Below are positions 5,479-6,032 of a stretch of 6,032 nt of DNA, piece after piece. The position numbers and the translations under genes are program-made. Source of the DNA: DATKSS01 sp049582065 (GTDB lineage Bacteria > Chloroflexota > Dormibacteria > Dormibacterales > Dormibacteraceae); NCBI GenBank assembly GCA_049582065.1, contig JBAUTF010000238.1, positions 1 through 6,032 of the forward strand, given 5' to 3'. Positions within the stretch are counted from its first letter, which is position 1. Each line of letters begins with the position of its first letter. The notes under the pieces are model-generated. The model saw nothing but the letters and a program-made list of their open reading frames with translations. It made no database searches and was not told where the DNA came from.

Positions 5479-6032
5479 CTGAGGCAGGCCCGGCCAGAGC
5501 AGTCTCCGGCGAGCCACCGATCCAGTTCCGGGGTCAGCGTCTGGCCCGGCGCGCCCTTCGCCAGCACCAGGGTCAACCCGCGGGCGCAGGCGACCCCATA
5601 CCCATCGGCCAGCGAGGTCCGCGCAATATCGCGCAGCTGGTTCTCCTCGCCGTCGAAAAAGCCCGTATAGGTGCTTGGGTCGATCGCGATGTAGTCGGCG
5701 TCGTGGCGCTGGGTGATCACGTAGATGTCGTAGCGATGGGAGAGATGGGGCACCAGCGAGTTCGACGCGTCCACGCTTTCGCTGCCCGGAATCGTACTCA
5801 GGCAGGACTCGATCTGCGCGGCGCGGCTGTCCGACAGGTAAGTGCTCAGCTCGTCGAACGGCCTGATCGGTCCGAAGGTGAAGACCGTGCCGGCAACCAG
5901 GGCTCCGACCGCGAGGACGATCGGCGCGAGCGACGCAGGACGTCCGCGAAGCCATGACTTGATGCGAACCGTGGTATCGATGGCCGCGAACGCGAGGATG
6001 GGAGCGGGGAGCATCGAGTACTGGTACTGGAA
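5475..6032 (-). CDS. DUF2079-like multi-pass membrane protein, C-terminal part
   Basis: C-terminal 185 residues of a membrane protein whose start lies beyond the right edge: the frame is open through base 6032 and the first visible codons (FQYQYSMLPAPIL) continue upstream of the ATG at 6014. Counting from base 6032, a hydrophobic end of a helix (about 7-18) is followed by a basic stretch, a clear helix at about 34-54 (LAPIVLAVGALVAGTVFTF), and a soluble tail. The tail has SVDASNSLVPHLSHR, then DIYVITQRHDADYIAID, the pattern seen at the end of DUF2079 proteins (GT-C-like, probably envelope-related; molecular role unsettled). Four cysteines lie in the tail, two of them in the final GDCSGRACLS. 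It converges on the 32-codon ORF, sharing the CTAG at 5475-5478. The family assignment rests on the tail alone. Confidence 0.72.
   Translation of the reverse strand, partial: FQYQYSMLPAPILAFAAIDTTVRIKSWLRGRPASLAPIVLAVGALVAGTVFTFGPIRPFDELSTYLSDSRAAQIESCLSTIPGSESVDASNSLVPHLSHRYDIYVITQRHDADYIAIDPSTYTGFFDGEENQLRDIARTSLADGYGVACARGLTLVLAKGAPGQTLTPELDRWLAGDCSGRACLS

Noticed and set aside
5259..5957. Long overlapping frames on both strands (about 230 residues each) covering the VKOR end and the DUF2079-like gene.
   Set aside because: Both are basic, low-complexity translations antisense to or out of frame with better-supported genes; typical artefacts of GC-rich DNA.

Overview
This is a high-GC bacterial window. 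The coding density, GC-rich third codon positions and gene families (potassium channel with a long helical tail, polar amino-acid ABC importer, DUF929 thioredoxin-fold protein, VKOR, DUF2079 membrane protein) fit a soil actinobacterial-like or Chloroflexota / Candidatus Dormibacterota-like genome. The sequence alone does not settle the phylum. I see no mobile element, CRISPR array, tRNA or rRNA.

Layout. (1) Positions 1-1091, plus strand: the 3' part of a potassium-channel-like membrane protein, cut by the left window edge. (2) Positions 1104-3871, minus strand: a compact three-gene operon for polar amino-acid uptake. It is transcribed right to left as lipoprotein binding protein, permease, ATPase, with gaps of 21 nt and then a 1-nt TGATG overlap. 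(3) Positions 3872-4100: the only intergenic stretch of any size, a divergent promoter region with an AT-rich -10-like box usable on both strands and a GC-rich leader able to form hairpins. (4) Positions 4101-5478, plus strand: a thiol-redox cluster of a membrane-anchored DUF929 protein with a CPYC site, a four-helix VKOR homologue, and a 32-codon ORF that looks like the first helix of a CtaG-type cytochrome oxidase assembly protein. (5) Positions 5475-6032, minus strand: the C-terminal part of a DUF2079-like multi-pass membrane protein, cut by the right edge and sharing a palindromic CTAG stop with the 32-codon ORF.

How the genes may work together. The binding protein should capture a polar amino acid outside the membrane, a permease homodimer should move it inward, and the GlnQ-like ATPase should drive the cycle. 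VKOR homologues make disulfides using quinone and pass oxidizing equivalents to an extracytoplasmic thioredoxin-fold partner. The 8-nt spacing between the DUF929 gene and the VKOR gene suggests that DUF929 is that partner here. The neighbouring binding protein (six mature cysteines besides the lipid-modified one) and the DUF2079 tail (four cysteines) are plausible local substrates, but this is inference. No clearly unprecedented system is visible. The parts most worth a second look are the DUF929-VKOR-mini-CtaG cluster and the leader in front of it.
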